This document shows, one piece after another, positions 32,562 to 42,013 of a stretch of DNA of 64,000 nucleotides. The stretch is from Nocardia nova SH22a. Lineage in GTDB: Bacteria; Actinomycetota; Actinomycetes; Mycobacteriales; Mycobacteriaceae. Positions within the stretch are counted from its first letter, which is position 1; each line of letters begins with the position of its first letter. The position numbers and the translations under genes are program-made. The DNA lies in assembly GCF_000523235.1 (NCBI RefSeq), contig NZ_CP006850.1, positions 7,564,001-7,628,000 of the forward strand. Reading direction: 5' to 3'. Below the pieces are notes generated by a model. That model saw nothing but the letters and a program-made list of their open reading frames with translations. It did not search any database and was not told the origin of the DNA.

Positions 32562-33008
32562 GTGGGTAGTAACGAGGAACCCCGGCGCAATCGCGCACTG
32601 TCGGTACCCGAAGACCTGCTCCCTCACCTGCGGCGGGCGCGGGACCTGGCCGATCGCGAATACGCACGGCCCCTGGACGTCGACGAATTGGCCGCTGCCG
32701 CAGGGGTTTCCAAGTACCATTTCTTGCGCTGTTTCGCGGCCACCTACGGCCGCACACCGGCGCTGTATCTGGCCGAGCGGCGCATCGAGCGCGCCCAGGA
32801 CCTGCTTCGGGTCGGCAATATCACCGTGACCGAGGCGTGCATGCTGGTCGGATATTCGAGTCTGGGATCGTTCAGCCGCAAGTTCACCGAACTGGTGGGC
32901 ATGTCGCCCTCGGCGTACCAGGCGAAATTCGCCGCGGACGGGGCGCCGCGCATTCCGGGCTGTTACGTGTTCATGCACGGACTGTCCGACCGTCGCCCGC
33001 CGCGGTGA
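32562..33008 (+). CDS. Small AraC-family regulator (DNA-binding domain only)
   Basis: 148 residues from the GTG at 32562, which has AGGAGG five bases upstream. Both AraC helix-turn-helix units are present: LDVDELAAAAGVSKYHFLRC and ITVTEACMLVGYSSLGSFSR, followed by the KFTELVGMSPSAYQ signature. There is no ligand-binding domain. It precedes a VOC-family gene by 53 bp on the same strand, a pair that probably forms a regulator-target unit. Confidence 0.88.
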   Translation: MGSNEEPRRNRALSVPEDLLPHLRRARDLADREYARPLDVDELAAAAGVSKYHFLRCFAATYGRTPALYLAERRIERAQDLLRVGNITVTEACMLVGYSSLGSFSRKFTELVGMSPSAYQAKFAADGAPRIPGCYVFMHGLSDRRPPR

Positions 33009-33061
33009 CATCGCAATTTCGGAGAAGCTCCGCGCGCCCGGCCGGTCATAGCCTGATCCCC

Positions 33062-33508
33062 ATGACGACGATCACCAACATTTCGCTGGTCACGGTGTAC
33101 GTGACCGACCAGACCGCGGCCAAGCAGTGGTACCTCGACACCCTGGGCTTCGTCGAGGTCACCGACATCTCCATGGGCGACAACGGCTTCCGCTGGGTCA
33201 CGGTGGCCCAGCCGGATCATCCCGAACTGGAGGTCACCCTGATGGTTCCGGGACCGCCGCTCGACGAGCACATGGCCGAGGCGGTGCGCCGCTCCCTCGC
33301 CAACGGATCCATGGGCGCACTGGGGCTGCGGACCGAGAACTGCCAGAAGGCGTACGAAGAACTCACCGCCAAGGGCGTGGAGTTCGTGCAGCCGCCCTCG
33401 GAGCGGCCCTACGGGGTGGAGGCGGTGATGCGCGACAACTCCGGCAACTGGCTGGTGCTGGTGGAACGGCGCGAATTCGATCCGGCCGCCGCCGACTGGT
33501 CGCAATAG
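33062..33508 (+). CDS. VOC-family (glyoxalase-like) protein
   Basis: 148 residues, two beta-alpha-beta-beta-beta modules: VTVYVTDQTAAKQWYLDTLG with GFRWVTVAQPDHPELEVTL, then GLRTENCQKAYEELTAKGVE with GVEAVMRDNSGNWLVLVERR. Metal-ligand candidates are few, so it may be a binding or resistance-type rather than catalytic member. It is immediately downstream of the AraC gene and ends at a strong terminator. Confidence 0.85.
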   Translation: MTTITNISLVTVYVTDQTAAKQWYLDTLGFVEVTDISMGDNGFRWVTVAQPDHPELEVTLMVPGPPLDEHMAEAVRRSLANGSMGALGLRTENCQKAYEELTAKGVEFVQPPSERPYGVEAVMRDNSGNWLVLVERREFDPAAADWSQ

Positions 33509-33543
33509 GGCTGTCCCGGCGCACTCGGGCCGTGCGCAGCGAT

Positions 33544-33596
33544 TGCCGAATCCGGTTCGGGCACGCGGTTGCCATGTGCCCGAATCGGATTCGGCA
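33544..33596. terminator. Bidirectional terminator
   Basis: 21-nt arms (33544-33564, 33576-33596) with one mismatch and an 11-nt loop, between the convergent VOC and DUF2505 genes. Confidence 0.8.
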
Positions 33597-33612
33597 GTGG
33601 GTTCGCGTCCGA

Positions 33613-34119
33613 TCAGGCCTCGGCCTGGGCGGCGAAGTACTTCTCGGCGAATTTGCGTTCGCTGGTGACCACCCGCTGCTGCAACTGCTCGGCCAGCGGT
33701 TCGATGGCCCCGCCGACCAGCGGGACCTTGACCTTGACCGTCCCGGTGACCTCGAGTTCCGAGCCGCTGCCGGTGCCACGCAGCAGGTAGTCGCCGCTCA
33801 TCTGCGAGGAGATGCCGGTCGAGGTGGCGGTGAAGGTGCCGCGGGCGTTGTCGCCGTCGAGCGGGCCCCAGTCGTCGGTGCGTTCGAGCACCAGATCGTT
33901 CTTGAGCACCTTGCGCACGATGGCCGGAATCTTGTCCGGGCGCGCGCGCTCGGTCATGCGCAGATGGATGGTGCCCGGGCCGTTCGGATGGTCCAGTTCG
34001 AGGGTCGCGGTCTCGGCGCCCTCGAAACGGGCCTGCCAGAATTCGTCGCTGGTGAGCGCCCGGTGCAATTCTCCGACCGGGACGGTGTATGACACGGTGA
34101 AGCGGAAGTTACGGGACAT
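33613..34119 (-). CDS. DUF2505-family protein
   Basis: 168 residues resembling the actinobacterial DUF2505 family, which has an SRPBCC-like (START/Bet v1) fold: MSRNFRFTVSYTVPVGELHR, TLELDHPNGPGTIHLRMTER, and the closing ELEVTGTVKVKVPLVGGAIE with a long C-terminal helix. Such folds usually bind hydrophobic ligands; no substrate is known. It is divergent from the DUF3592 gene with 41 bp between starts, so the promoters overlap. Confidence 0.8.
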   Translation of the reverse strand: MSRNFRFTVSYTVPVGELHRALTSDEFWQARFEGAETATLELDHPNGPGTIHLRMTERARPDKIPAIVRKVLKNDLVLERTDDWGPLDGDNARGTFTATSTGISSQMSGDYLLRGTGSGSELEVTGTVKVKVPLVGGAIEPLAEQLQQRVVTSERKFAEKYFAAQAEA

Positions 34120-34160
34120 GGGTGCACACGCTATCGGGAGCCATGCAATAGCCTGTTGCG

Positions 34161-34640
34161 GTGTCGGAAACCACCGAGTCTGCTGCGCCCGAGCAACGGG
34201 CCGACGCCGGCTCGCGGCCGCTGCGCCGGACGCGGATCACCATCGTGACGATCGCCACCGCGGTGAGCGTGCTGGCCGTTCTCCTGGTCCTCGCGGCCTG
34301 GCGCGACGATATGCTCATCACTTCCGACAAGGGCGTGACCAGCGCGGAAGTGCTGTCCGCCGGGCGGTTGCGCTCCGCGGTCACCTATGTCACCCCGGAC
34401 GGCGTGACGCACAATCCCAAGGTCGGCGTGCTGTATCCGACCAAGCTCACCGCCGGTGAACGGATCAATGTCGAGTACAGCCGCAGCGATCCCGAACTGG
34501 TCCGGGTGGCCGGGCGCGACGCCCGGGTGGCGATCATTCCCGCGCTGTCGGTGATCGTGGTGGTGTGGGCGGTGGCCCTGCCCGCGTTCTGGCTGGTCCG
34601 GCGCATCGCACGACGGCGGTCGGTGCGCGCGGGCGAGTAG
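34161..34640 (+). CDS. DUF3592-type membrane protein (Rv0556-like)
   Basis: 159 residues from a GTG. Two membrane helices ([20 protein letters not shown] and [20 protein letters not shown]) bracket an extracytoplasmic beta domain with [20 protein letters not shown] and [20 protein letters not shown], the DUF3592 pattern. Rv0556 holds the same position between menD and mgtA in M. tuberculosis. Function unknown; it may share a transcript with the downstream mannosyltransferase. Confidence 0.82.
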   Translation: MSETTESAAPEQRADAGSRPLRRTRITIVTIATAVSVLAVLLVLAAWRDDMLITSDKGVTSAEVLSAGRLRSAVTYVTPDGVTHNPKVGVLYPTKLTAGERINVEYSRSDPELVRVAGRDARVAIIPALSVIVVVWAVALPAFWLVRRIARRRSVRAGE

Positions 34641-34714
34641 CTGTTCGCCCGAACTTCGCACATCCGTCATTCGGGTGTGGTGTCGTCGCGTGCCCCGTAT
34701 CGGACACTGCAGTA

Positions 34715-35854
34715 GTGCGTGTAGCGATCGTCTCCGAATCGTTTCTGCCGAATATGAACGGTGTCGTGAACTCCGTGCTGCAGGTCCTGGACCATCTGGA
34801 CCGCAACGGGCACGACGCGCTGGTCATCGCGCCGGATTCGCCGCGCGGGCGGCCCGCCGCGCCCCGCGCCCACGGACGTTTCCCGGTGATCCGGGTTCCG
34901 GCGGTGATGGTGCCGAAGATCAGCTCACTTCCGGTCGGGCTGCCGCAGCCGGTACTGACCTCGGCCATCGAGGATTTCGACGCCGACGTGGTGCATCTGG
35001 CCTCCCCGTTCCTGCTGGGCGCGGGTGGTGCGGCGGCCGCGCTGCGGCTGGATCTGCCCGCGGTGGCGGTGTACCAGACCGATGTGGCCGGATTCGCGGC
35101 CAGTTACGGCCTGGGTGCGGCACAGCGAGCGGCCTGGGCGTGGACCCGGCGAATCCACAATCGGGCGGCCCGCACCCTGGCGCCGTCCTCGGCGGCGATG
35201 GAAGATCTGGAACAGCACGGCATTTCGCGCGTGCACCGGTGGGCACGGGGTGTGGACGCGGTGCGATTCACACCCGCGATGCGCGACGGCGGACTGCACG
35301 ACGAATGGGCGGCCGGGAATCGGCTGGTCGTGGGCTTCGTCGGGCGGCTGGCCCCGGAGAAGCATGTCGAGCGGCTCGCGGCCCTGGCGCACGACGACGC
35401 CGTCCGCCTGATCGTGGTGGGTGACGGTCCGGAACGTGCCCGGCTGGAACGCCTGCTGCCGACGGCGATCTTCACCGGTGAACTCGGCGGATCCGAACTC
35501 GCCCGCGCCTACGCCAGTCTGGATCTGATGGTGCATCCGGGCGAGCACGAGACCTTCTGCCAGGGTGTGCAGGAGGCGCTGGCCTGCGGAGTCCCGGTGA
35601 TCGGCCCCGACGCGGGCGGCCCGCGCGATCTGATCTCCCACTGCCGCAACGGATATCTCCTGCCGGTCGACCGGTTCGCCGAACTACTGCCCAGTGCGGT
35701 TTCGGCCCTGCGCGATCCGGATGTGCGCACCCGATTCGCCGGGGCCGCACGCAAATCCGTCCTGCATCGCACCTGGCCCGCCATCTGCACCGAGCTGATG
35801 GGGCACTATCACGAGGTCATCGGCGGACAGCAGGGGTTGCACCGCAGCGCGTGA
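34715..35854 (+). CDS. mgtA: GDP-mannose-dependent alpha-mannosyltransferase (MgtA type)
   Basis: 379 residues from the GTG at 34715 ([20 protein letters not shown]), aligned with the start of Rv0557; no strong SD. GT4/GT-B features: the N-terminal [10 protein letters not shown] motif, [17 protein letters not shown], the donor-site [20 protein letters not shown] and [11 protein letters not shown]. MgtA adds mannose to a glucuronosyl-diacylglycerol anchor to form lipomannan-like glycolipids. In M. tuberculosis it is directly followed by menG; here an erm locus lies between. Confidence 0.88.
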   Translation: MRVAIVSESFLPNMNGVVNSVLQVLDHLDRNGHDALVIAPDSPRGRPAAPRAHGRFPVIRVPAVMVPKISSLPVGLPQPVLTSAIEDFDADVVHLASPFLLGAGGAAAALRLDLPAVAVYQTDVAGFAASYGLGAAQRAAWAWTRRIHNRAARTLAPSSAAMEDLEQHGISRVHRWARGVDAVRFTPAMRDGGLHDEWAAGNRLVVGFVGRLAPEKHVERLAALAHDDAVRLIVVGDGPERARLERLLPTAIFTGELGGSELARAYASLDLMVHPGEHETFCQGVQEALACGVPVIGPDAGGPRDLISHCRNGYLLPVDRFAELLPSAVSALRDPDVRTRFAGAARKSVLHRTWPAICTELMGHYHEVIGGQQGLHRSA

Positions 35855-35960
35855 TCGATCCGGGTCGAGCCGATTCACCGAGTCCACGTACGGCTGCGAG
35901 TCGATCGGACGCGGCATATCCGGCCCGCCGACCGGTGAGGCTCGCGCCGACGGCCCGGAA

Positions 35961-35996
35961 ATTCGTTCGACGCCGACGAGCCAGAAGTTCTATGGT
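35961..35996 (+). promoter_or_regulatory. Possible WhiB7-type promoter of the erm leader
   Basis: TATGGT (35991-35996) is a -10; TTCGAC (35966-35971) is a weak -35 with a 19-bp spacer. Immediately upstream is the A/T-rich GAAATTCG, which resembles the short A/T element adjoining the -35 of WhiB7-dependent promoters. The predicted start falls on the A of the leader-peptide ATG. The WhiB7 link is inference. Confidence 0.45.
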
Positions 35997-36002
35997 CGGC
36001 GT

Positions 36003-36092
36003 ATGGGAAGTCCAGGCATGAACGGAGCATGCGCGGTCGGCGCGTATTTCGTGCGGCTGCGCATCGCGGCCCGGACCCCCGATATGCGTTAG
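36003..36092 (+). CDS. erm leader peptide (29 aa), probably leaderless
   Basis: ATG 36003 to TAG 36092. The peptide starts MGSPGMNGACAVGAYF and has VRLRIAAR at residues 17-24. The R18-L19-R20 triplet is the +X+ motif that causes macrolide-dependent ribosome arrest in known Erm leader peptides. It sits 7 bases after a -10 element, so the mRNA would begin at the start codon, and it ends 143 bp before erm. The intervening RNA can form at least one hairpin (36150-36156 with 36180-36186). Coding status is inferred from position and motif. Confidence 0.6.
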   Translation: MGSPGMNGACAVGAYFVRLRIAARTPDMR

Positions 36093-36235
36093 CACGCCAC
36101 ATCCTCCGATTCCCGGAGATATCCCCCACCGTTCGCGTACGGCCGTCGTGCCCGCGTGCGGTCCGAGGTGTGCGGCGAGCGCGGGCCCGGGCGAATCAGC
36201 GATTCCGATTCGACCGCTCCGTTCGGAGGACACCC

Positions 36236-37165
36236 ATGTCCCGCTTCGAAACTCGAAAGACCCTGTCCCAGAATTTTCTCACCGATCCCCGGATCGCCCG
36301 GATGATCGTGCGTACCTCCGGTATCACCCCGGCAGATCTGGTGCTCGAGGTCGGCCCCGGCGCAGGCATGCTCACCCGGCAGCTGCTGACCGTCAGCCGA
36401 CGGGTCCGCACCTACGAGAAGGATCCGCACTATGCCGACCGGCTACGACGACGGTATGCAGGTGATTATCGAATTCGCTGCCACCACAGCGACTTTCGCG
36501 ATGTCATCGCACCGCGGGAGCCGTTCGCAGTGGTCGCGAACGTGCCGTTCGCCATCACGACCGACATCGTGCGATGGTGCCTGGCCGCCCGACACCTGAG
36601 GTCGGCGACGCTGCTCACCCAGTGGGAGTTCGCGCGCAAGCACTCCGGCGATTACGGCCGCTGGTCGAAATTGTCGATCACGCAGTGGCCCTGGACCGAA
36701 TCGGCGCTGGGCCCGCGGGTGAGCCGCGACGCCTTCCGGCCCCGGCCCGCGATCGACGGCGGCGTGCTGATCCTGCGACGGCGGCCGGAGCCGCTGCTTC
36801 CCAAGGCATATCGCGCCGACTATCGGAACCTGGTGGAGCTCGGATTCTCCGGTGTGGGCGGCTCGTTCGCCGCGTCACTGCGCCGGGCCCATCCCGCCGC
36901 GCGGGTGCACGCGGCCTGTGCCGCGGCGGGGATCTCCCGCGAACTCACCGTCGGCCTCGTTCCGCCGGAGGCGTGGATTCGAGTCTTCGACCATCTGATC
37001 GTCCGGGCCGGACGACGAGCGCGCACCGACCCGCGTCCTCCACCCCGGCGGCCCGCGCTAGGGTCGGTCCCGTGGCGAAGACAGAGTCGTTTCGGGCCTC
37101 GTTGGACAAGCAACCGCGCGAGGTCGCGTCCATGTTCGACGGGGTCGCGAAGCGGTACGACCTGA
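36236..37165 (+). CDS. erm: 23S rRNA (adenine-N6) methyltransferase, Erm family
   Basis: 309 residues from the ATG at 36236, with GGAGGA six bases upstream. Erm signatures: [22 protein letters not shown]-binding motif [14 protein letters not shown] (E38), HHSDFRD, and the catalytic NVPF (N102-F105), which in Erm and KsgA holds the target adenine. The start phrase SQNFLTD favours Erm over KsgA. Dimethylation of A2058 blocks macrolides, lincosamides and streptogramin B. The Erm core ends near residue 262; about 45 basic residues follow, the last 30 overlapping menG in another frame. It interrupts the conserved mgtA-menG pair. Confidence 0.87.
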   Translation: MSRFETRKTLSQNFLTDPRIARMIVRTSGITPADLVLEVGPGAGMLTRQLLTVSRRVRTYEKDPHYADRLRRRYAGDYRIRCHHSDFRDVIAPREPFAVVANVPFAITTDIVRWCLAARHLRSATLLTQWEFARKHSGDYGRWSKLSITQWPWTESALGPRVSRDAFRPRPAIDGGVLILRRRPEPLLPKAYRADYRNLVELGFSGVGGSFAASLRRAHPAARVHAACAAAGISRELTVGLVPPEAWIRVFDHLIVRAGRRARTDPRPPPRRPALGSVPWRRQSRFGPRWTSNRARSRPCSTGSRSGTT

Positions 37166-37776
37166 CCAATACCGTGCTCACCGGCGGGCAGGACCGCTAT
37201 TGGCGCTGGGCCACACGGCGGGCGCTGGCGCTGCGGCCGGGTGAGCGGGTTCTGGACCTGGCCGCCGGAACCGGTGTCTCCACCGCCGAATTCGCGAAAT
37301 CGGGCGCCTGGTGCCTGGCGCTGGACTTCTCCAAGGGGATGTTGGAGGCCGGGCGGTTCCGGCAGGTTCCGATGGTGAACGGCGATGCCACGGCACTGCC
37401 GTTCGCCGACGACTCCTTCGACGCCGTCGCGATCTCCTACGGTCTGCGCAATGTGTCCGAACCGGACGCTGCGCTGCGCGAGATGCTGCGGGTCACCAAG
37501 CCCGGCGGGCGGCTGGTGGTGGCGGAGTTCTCCACCCCGGTCTTCGGCCCGTTCCGCACGGTGTACATGGAATATCTGATGCGGGTGCTGCCGAAGGTGG
37601 CCGAGGCCGTGAGCAGTAATCCGGACGCCTACGTCTACCTGGCGGAATCGATCCGGGCGTGGCCGAATCAGCGGCAGCTGGCGATGCGGCTCACCGATGC
37701 CGGGTGGTCGTCGGTGAAATGGCGCAATCTGACCGGTGGCATCGTGGCGCTGCATCGCGGTTACAAACTGGGGTGA
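37072..37776 (+). CDS. menG: Demethylmenaquinone methyltransferase
   Basis: 234 residues from the GTG at 37072 ([20 protein letters not shown]), the family start; upstream in-frame codons lie inside erm. UbiE/MenG signatures: [23 protein letters not shown] motif [28 protein letters not shown] motif ([20 protein letters not shown]) and [13 protein letters not shown]. It methylates demethylmenaquinone in the last ring step. It overlaps the 3' end of erm by 94 bp, so its promoter or ribosome-binding site must lie within erm. The homologue Rv0558 directly follows mgtA. Confidence 0.94.
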   Translation: MAKTESFRASLDKQPREVASMFDGVAKRYDLTNTVLTGGQDRYWRWATRRALALRPGERVLDLAAGTGVSTAEFAKSGAWCLALDFSKGMLEAGRFRQVPMVNGDATALPFADDSFDAVAISYGLRNVSEPDAALREMLRVTKPGGRLVVAEFSTPVFGPFRTVYMEYLMRVLPKVAEAVSSNPDAYVYLAESIRAWPNQRQLAMRLTDAGWSSVKWRNLTGGIVALHRGYKLG

Positions 37777-37936
37777 GTTTGCTCACCGGCGATTTCGCCG
37801 GTCGTCCGGAAAGCGCCGCCGACCGGGTGAACAACCGAATTCTCACCGGAGCACCAATGGCCGGGTGAGAATTTTGGTCATCTGCCGATAACGTTGGGTA
37901 AATTCGTCGCAACGCCCGGTCGCGATCATCGAAGGT

Positions 37937-40900
37937 GTGTCGAGCGCCGCCGAGAACCCTTCGAGCACCGTCAGGACCGCGTGCTCGTACTGCGGGGTGG
38001 GCTGCGGAATCTCGGTTCGGACCACGCGCGACGACTCCGGTGCCCCGATCATCGCGAAGATCAGCGGCGACAAACTGCATCCGGTGAATGCCGGGCGACT
38101 CTGCACCAAGGGCGCGACCCATCTCGAACTCACGCGGGCGCCCGGCCGGTTGACCTCGGCCCTGCATCGGACTCAGCGCGGCCGCGAACCCGCGGCGATA
38201 TCGGCCGAGGCGGCCGTGACCGAGGCCGCCGGGCGATTACGCGCAATCGCCGACGAATACGGTCCCGACGCGATCGCGCTGTACGTCTCCGGGCAGATGT
38301 CGCTGGAGGCGCAATATCTGGCCAACAAATTGGCCAAGGGCTATCTGCGCACCGTCAACATCGAATCCAATTCCCGGCTGTGTATGGCGAGTGCGGGCAC
38401 CGGATACAAACAGTCGCTCGGCGCCGACGGGCCGCCGGGGTCCTACGACGATCTGGATCACGCGGATCTGTTCTTCGTGATCGGCGCGAATATGGCCGAC
38501 TGTCATCCGATTCTGTTCCTGCGCATGGCCGATCGGCTCAAGGCCGGGGCGAAACTGATCGTGGTGGATCCGCGCCGCACCGACACCGCCGCCCGCGCGG
38601 ATCTGTTCCTCCAGATCGCACCGGGCACCGATCTGGCGTTGCTGAACGGGCTGCTGCATCTGCTCGTCGAGAACGGTGACATCGACGAGGAATTCATCGC
38701 CGCCCACACCGAGGGCTGGGAGGCGATGCCGGAATTCCTCGCGGACTATCCCCCGGCCCGGGTCGCCGAGATCACCGGATTGGCCGAGGACGACATCCGC
38801 ACCGCCGCGGCCTGGATCGGCGCGGCCGGTGAATGGACGAGCCTGTGGACGATGGGGCTCAACCAGTCCACCCACGGCACCTGGAATACCAATGCGATCT
38901 GCAATCTGCACCTGGCGACCGGCGCGATCTGCCGCCCCGGCAGCGGGCCGTTCTCGCTGACCGGGCAGCCGAATGCGATGGGCGGTCGCGAAATGGGCTA
39001 CATGGGCCCCGGGCTGCCCGGCCAGCGCAGTGCCCTGGTCGAGGCGGATCGCCGGTTCACGGAAACCGAATGGGGCCTGCCGGAGGGCAGTATTCGCGCC
39101 GAATCGGGACAGGGCACGATCGAGATGTTTCGCTCCCTGGCCGAGGGCGCGATCAAGGCGTGCTGGATCATCTGCAGTAATCCGGTGGCGTCGGTGGCGA
39201 ATCGGAAAACCGTCATCGCGGGGCTGGAAGCGGCGGAACTGGTGATCACCCAGGACGTCTATCTGGATACCGCCACCAATGCCTATGCCGATCTGCTGCT
39301 GCCCGCGACGCTGTGGGCGGAGGCCGACAGTGTGATGGTCAATTCCGAACGCAATGTGACCCTGCTCCGGCATTCGGTGGATCCGGTGGGCGACGCCATG
39401 CCGGATTGGCAATGGATCGCCCGCATCGCGACGGCGATGGGATTTCCCGGCTTCGAATTCGATTCCAGCGCGGAGATTTTCGACGAGATCCGCGGTTTCG
39501 CCAATCCGCGGACCGGATACGACCTGAGCGGAATGAGTTATGCCGCGCTGCGCGAGGGCCCGATGCAGTGGCCCTGCCCCGATCCGCAGCGGCGCCGCAA
39601 TCCGATTCGGTACCGGACCGATGAATTGGTCTTCCCCACCGCGAGCGGACGCGGGGTGTTCTGGCCGCGGCCGCATATGGCGCCCGGCGAGATGCCGGAC
39701 GACGATTATCCGTTCGTCCTCAATACCGGTCGCGTCCAGCATCAATGGCACACGATGACCAAGACCGGCCGGGTGGCGAAGCTCAACAAGTTGAATCCGG
39801 CGCCGTTTCTCGAGGTGCATCCCGAGGACGCGCGGCGGCTGGAGGTACATCCGGGCGATCACCTCGAAATCGCTTCGCGCCGTGGGCGGGCCGTCCTGCC
39901 GGTGCAGATCACCGATCGGGTGCGGGTGGGCGCCTGTTTCGCACCCTTCCACTGGAACGACGAGCAAGGGGAGTATCTGACCATCAATGCCGTCACCAAC
40001 GATGCCGTCGACGCGGATTCTCTGCAGCCGGAATTCAAGGCCTGCGCGGTGACATTGCGCCGGGTCGCGCCGATGCCACAGCCCGAACCCGCGGGCACAC
40101 CCGAGACCACCGCACATCCCCTGGCCGCGATGCTCGGACTGGACTCCGGATCCGCGCCGACACTGAGCGAGACCGAACGCATCTATCTCGGCGGTTATCT
40201 GGCCGCGCTGCAATCACTTCCGGTGCGGGGCCAGCCAGTGCTGCCGGAATCGGCGCCGCTGTCGGACCGCAGCCGGTACTGGATCGACGGCCTGCTCGCG
40301 GGGATGTACTCGCGGGCCGCGGCGCAGACGGCCCCGGCCGCGCAATCGGAGGCTCCCGCCGGTCGCCCGGTCACGGTGCTGTGGGCCTCGCAGACCGGCA
40401 CCGCCGAGGAGTTGGCGGCCGAGGTGGCGGCCGCGCTTGCCGAGCACGGGCACACACCCCGCCTGGCCGATATGAACTCCTGTGAGCTGCCCGAACTGAC
40501 CGGCGATGTCCTGCTGATCACCAGCACCTTCGGTGACGGCGGGCCGCCGGACAATGCCGCCGACTTCTGGGATCGGCTGCAGGACAGCGGGTCCCGTCAT
40601 ACCGGACTGCGGTACGGGATCTTCGCACTCGGCGATTCCTCCTACGACGACTTCTGCGGATACGGCCGCAAACTCGATCGGCTGCTGTCCGAACGCGGCG
40701 CCACCCGATTGCTCGACCGGGTGGACAGTGAGCCGGATCATCAAGAGCTGTCCGGCGATTGGATCGCGGCGGTCCTGGCCGCCCTGGGCGCTGAGGCCGA
40801 TTCCCCCACAGGCGGGTCACCACCCGGCCGGACCGGGGTGGCGGTGCTCGAGCGGACCGAGCCCCGGACCGCGCCCGCCCGGACCGCTCCGGCCCCGTTC

Positions 40901-42010
40901 ACCAGGCAGGCGCCGGTCCTGGCTCCGCTGGTGCACAACGAACTGCTGTCCGGCGCGGCCTCGGCGAAGGAGGTGCGGCGGTTCGGATTCGACCTCGACG
41001 GGCTCGAAGCCGCCTACGAGGTCGGTGACAGTCTGGGAGTGTGGCCTGCCAACAGTGAGTTCGCGGTGCGCAACTGGCTGGAGGCGACCGGACTCGACGG
41101 CACCCGCACGGTCGAGATCGACGGGCGCGACGTCCCGTTGGCGGAGGCACTGCGCACCCACTTCGACATCAGCAAGATCAGCGGTGATCTGTTGTCGTTC
41201 ATCGCGACCCACAATCCGAGCCAGCAACTCGCGAAGCTGCTGCGCCGTGACAATCGCAATGAGCTCGACCGCTATCTCTGGGATCGGCACGCGGTCGACG
41301 TGCTGCGTGAGTTCCCGGTGCGGGCCGATCTGATCGAATGGCTGGCGGTGCTGAAAAAGCTGCAACCACGCCAGTATTCGATCTCGTCGAGTCCGCTGGT
41401 GAATCCGCGGGAGGTGCAGCTGACCGTCGGCGTGGTCCGCTACGGCGCGGCCGATGATCCGCGCGGCGGAGTCTGCTCCACCTATCTCGCCGATCACGGT
41501 GAATCCGGCGGGGTACCGGTATTCCTGCAGCGCGCACCGCATTTCCGGCCGCCGCTGGATCCGGCCGCGCCGATGATCATGATCGGGCCGGGTACCGGAA
41601 TCGCCCCCTTCCGCGGATTCCTGCACGAACGCCGCGCGCTCGGCTGCTCCGGCCGGAACTGGCTGTTCTTCGGAGATCAGCACGCGCAGGACAATTTCTA
41701 CTATCGCGCCGAACTCGAGGACATGTTCCGCTCGGGCTTCCTGACCCGGCTGGATCTGGCCTTCTCTCGCGATCAACGCGAGCGGATCTATGTGCAGCAC
41801 CGCATGATCGAGCACGGCGCCGAACTGTGGTCGTGGCTGCGCGACGGCGCCCACCTGTTCGTATGCGGGGACGCCGCGCGCATGGCCCGCGACGTGGACG
41901 ACACACTGCTCACGATCGCCCGCATCCACGGCAAACTCGACGAGGACGCGGCGCTGGCGTTCAAGAAGCAGCTGACGGCCGAGAAACGGTATGTGCGGGA
42001 TGTGTACTGA
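37937..42010 (+). CDS. Assimilatory nitrate reductase fused to sulfite-reductase-type flavoprotein (NasN-like)
   Basis: 1357 residues, a fusion of two enzymes. Residues about 10-690 are a NasA/NapA-type molybdopterin oxidoreductase: a 4Fe-4S site (C16, C19, C23, C56), Mo-ligand-type Cys149 in NIESNSRLCMASAGTGYKQS, and a C-terminal pterin domain (FVLNTGRVQHQWHTMTKTGR). After a linker come a flavodoxin FMN domain (about 811-955, WASQTGTAEELAAEV; TFGDGGPPDNA), a CysJ-type FAD domain (RQYSISSSP) and an NADPH domain (MIGPGTGIAPFRGFLHERR) ending RYVRDVY. It can take electrons from NADPH without a separate reductase, like the mycobacterial NasN. GTG start, weak RBS. No nitrite reductase gene is in the window. 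Confidence 0.9.
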   Translation: MSSAAENPSSTVRTACSYCGVGCGISVRTTRDDSGAPIIAKISGDKLHPVNAGRLCTKGATHLELTRAPGRLTSALHRTQRGREPAAISAEAAVTEAAGRLRAIADEYGPDAIALYVSGQMSLEAQYLANKLAKGYLRTVNIESNSRLCMASAGTGYKQSLGADGPPGSYDDLDHADLFFVIGANMADCHPILFLRMADRLKAGAKLIVVDPRRTDTAARADLFLQIAPGTDLALLNGLLHLLVENGDIDEEFIAAHTEGWEAMPEFLADYPPARVAEITGLAEDDIRTAAAWIGAAGEWTSLWTMGLNQSTHGTWNTNAICNLHLATGAICRPGSGPFSLTGQPNAMGGREMGYMGPGLPGQRSALVEADRRFTETEWGLPEGSIRAESGQGTIEMFRSLAEGAIKACWIICSNPVASVANRKTVIAGLEAAELVITQDVYLDTATNAYADLLLPATLWAEADSVMVNSERNVTLLRHSVDPVGDAMPDWQWIARIATAMGFPGFEFDSSAEIFDEIRGFANPRTGYDLSGMSYAALREGPMQWPCPDPQRRRNPIRYRTDELVFPTASGRGVFWPRPHMAPGEMPDDDYPFVLNTGRVQHQWHTMTKTGRVAKLNKLNPAPFLEVHPEDARRLEVHPGDHLEIASRRGRAVLPVQITDRVRVGACFAPFHWNDEQGEYLTINAVTNDAVDADSLQPEFKACAVTLRRVAPMPQPEPAGTPETTAHPLAAMLGLDSGSAPTLSETERIYLGGYLAALQSLPVRGQPVLPESAPLSDRSRYWIDGLLAGMYSRAAAQTAPAAQSEAPAGRPVTVLWASQTGTAEELAAEVAAALAEHGHTPRLADMNSCELPELTGDVLLITSTFGDGGPPDNAADFWDRLQDSGSRHTGLRYGIFALGDSSYDDFCGYGRKLDRLLSERGATRLLDRVDSEPDHQELSGDWIAAVLAALGAEADSPTGGSPPGRTGVAVLERTEPRTAPARTAPAPFTRQAPVLAPLVHNELLSGAASAKEVRRFGFDLDGLEAAYEVGDSLGVWPANSEFAVRNWLEATGLDGTRTVEIDGRDVPLAEALRTHFDISKISGDLLSFIATHNPSQQLAKLLRRDNRNELDRYLWDRHAVDVLREFPVRADLIEWLAVLKKLQPRQYSISSSPLVNPREVQLTVGVVRYGAADDPRGGVCSTYLADHGESGGVPVFLQRAPHFRPPLDPAAPMIMIGPGTGIAPFRGFLHERRALGCSGRNWLFFGDQHAQDNFYYRAELEDMFRSGFLTRLDLAFSRDQRERIYVQHRMIEHGAELWSWLRDGAHLFVCGDAARMARDVDDTLLTIARIHGKLDEDAALAFKKQLTAEKRYVRDVY

Positions 42011-42013
42011 CCG

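Noticed and set aside
36029..36235. Extended N-terminus for Erm from 36029
   Set aside because: The added residues lack Erm similarity, whereas ATG 36236 has a strong SD and the family start.
36236..37165. KsgA (16S rRNA dimethyltransferase) instead of Erm
   Set aside because: The SQNFLTD start and NVPF motif fit Erm better, and an arrest-type leader peptide precedes it.
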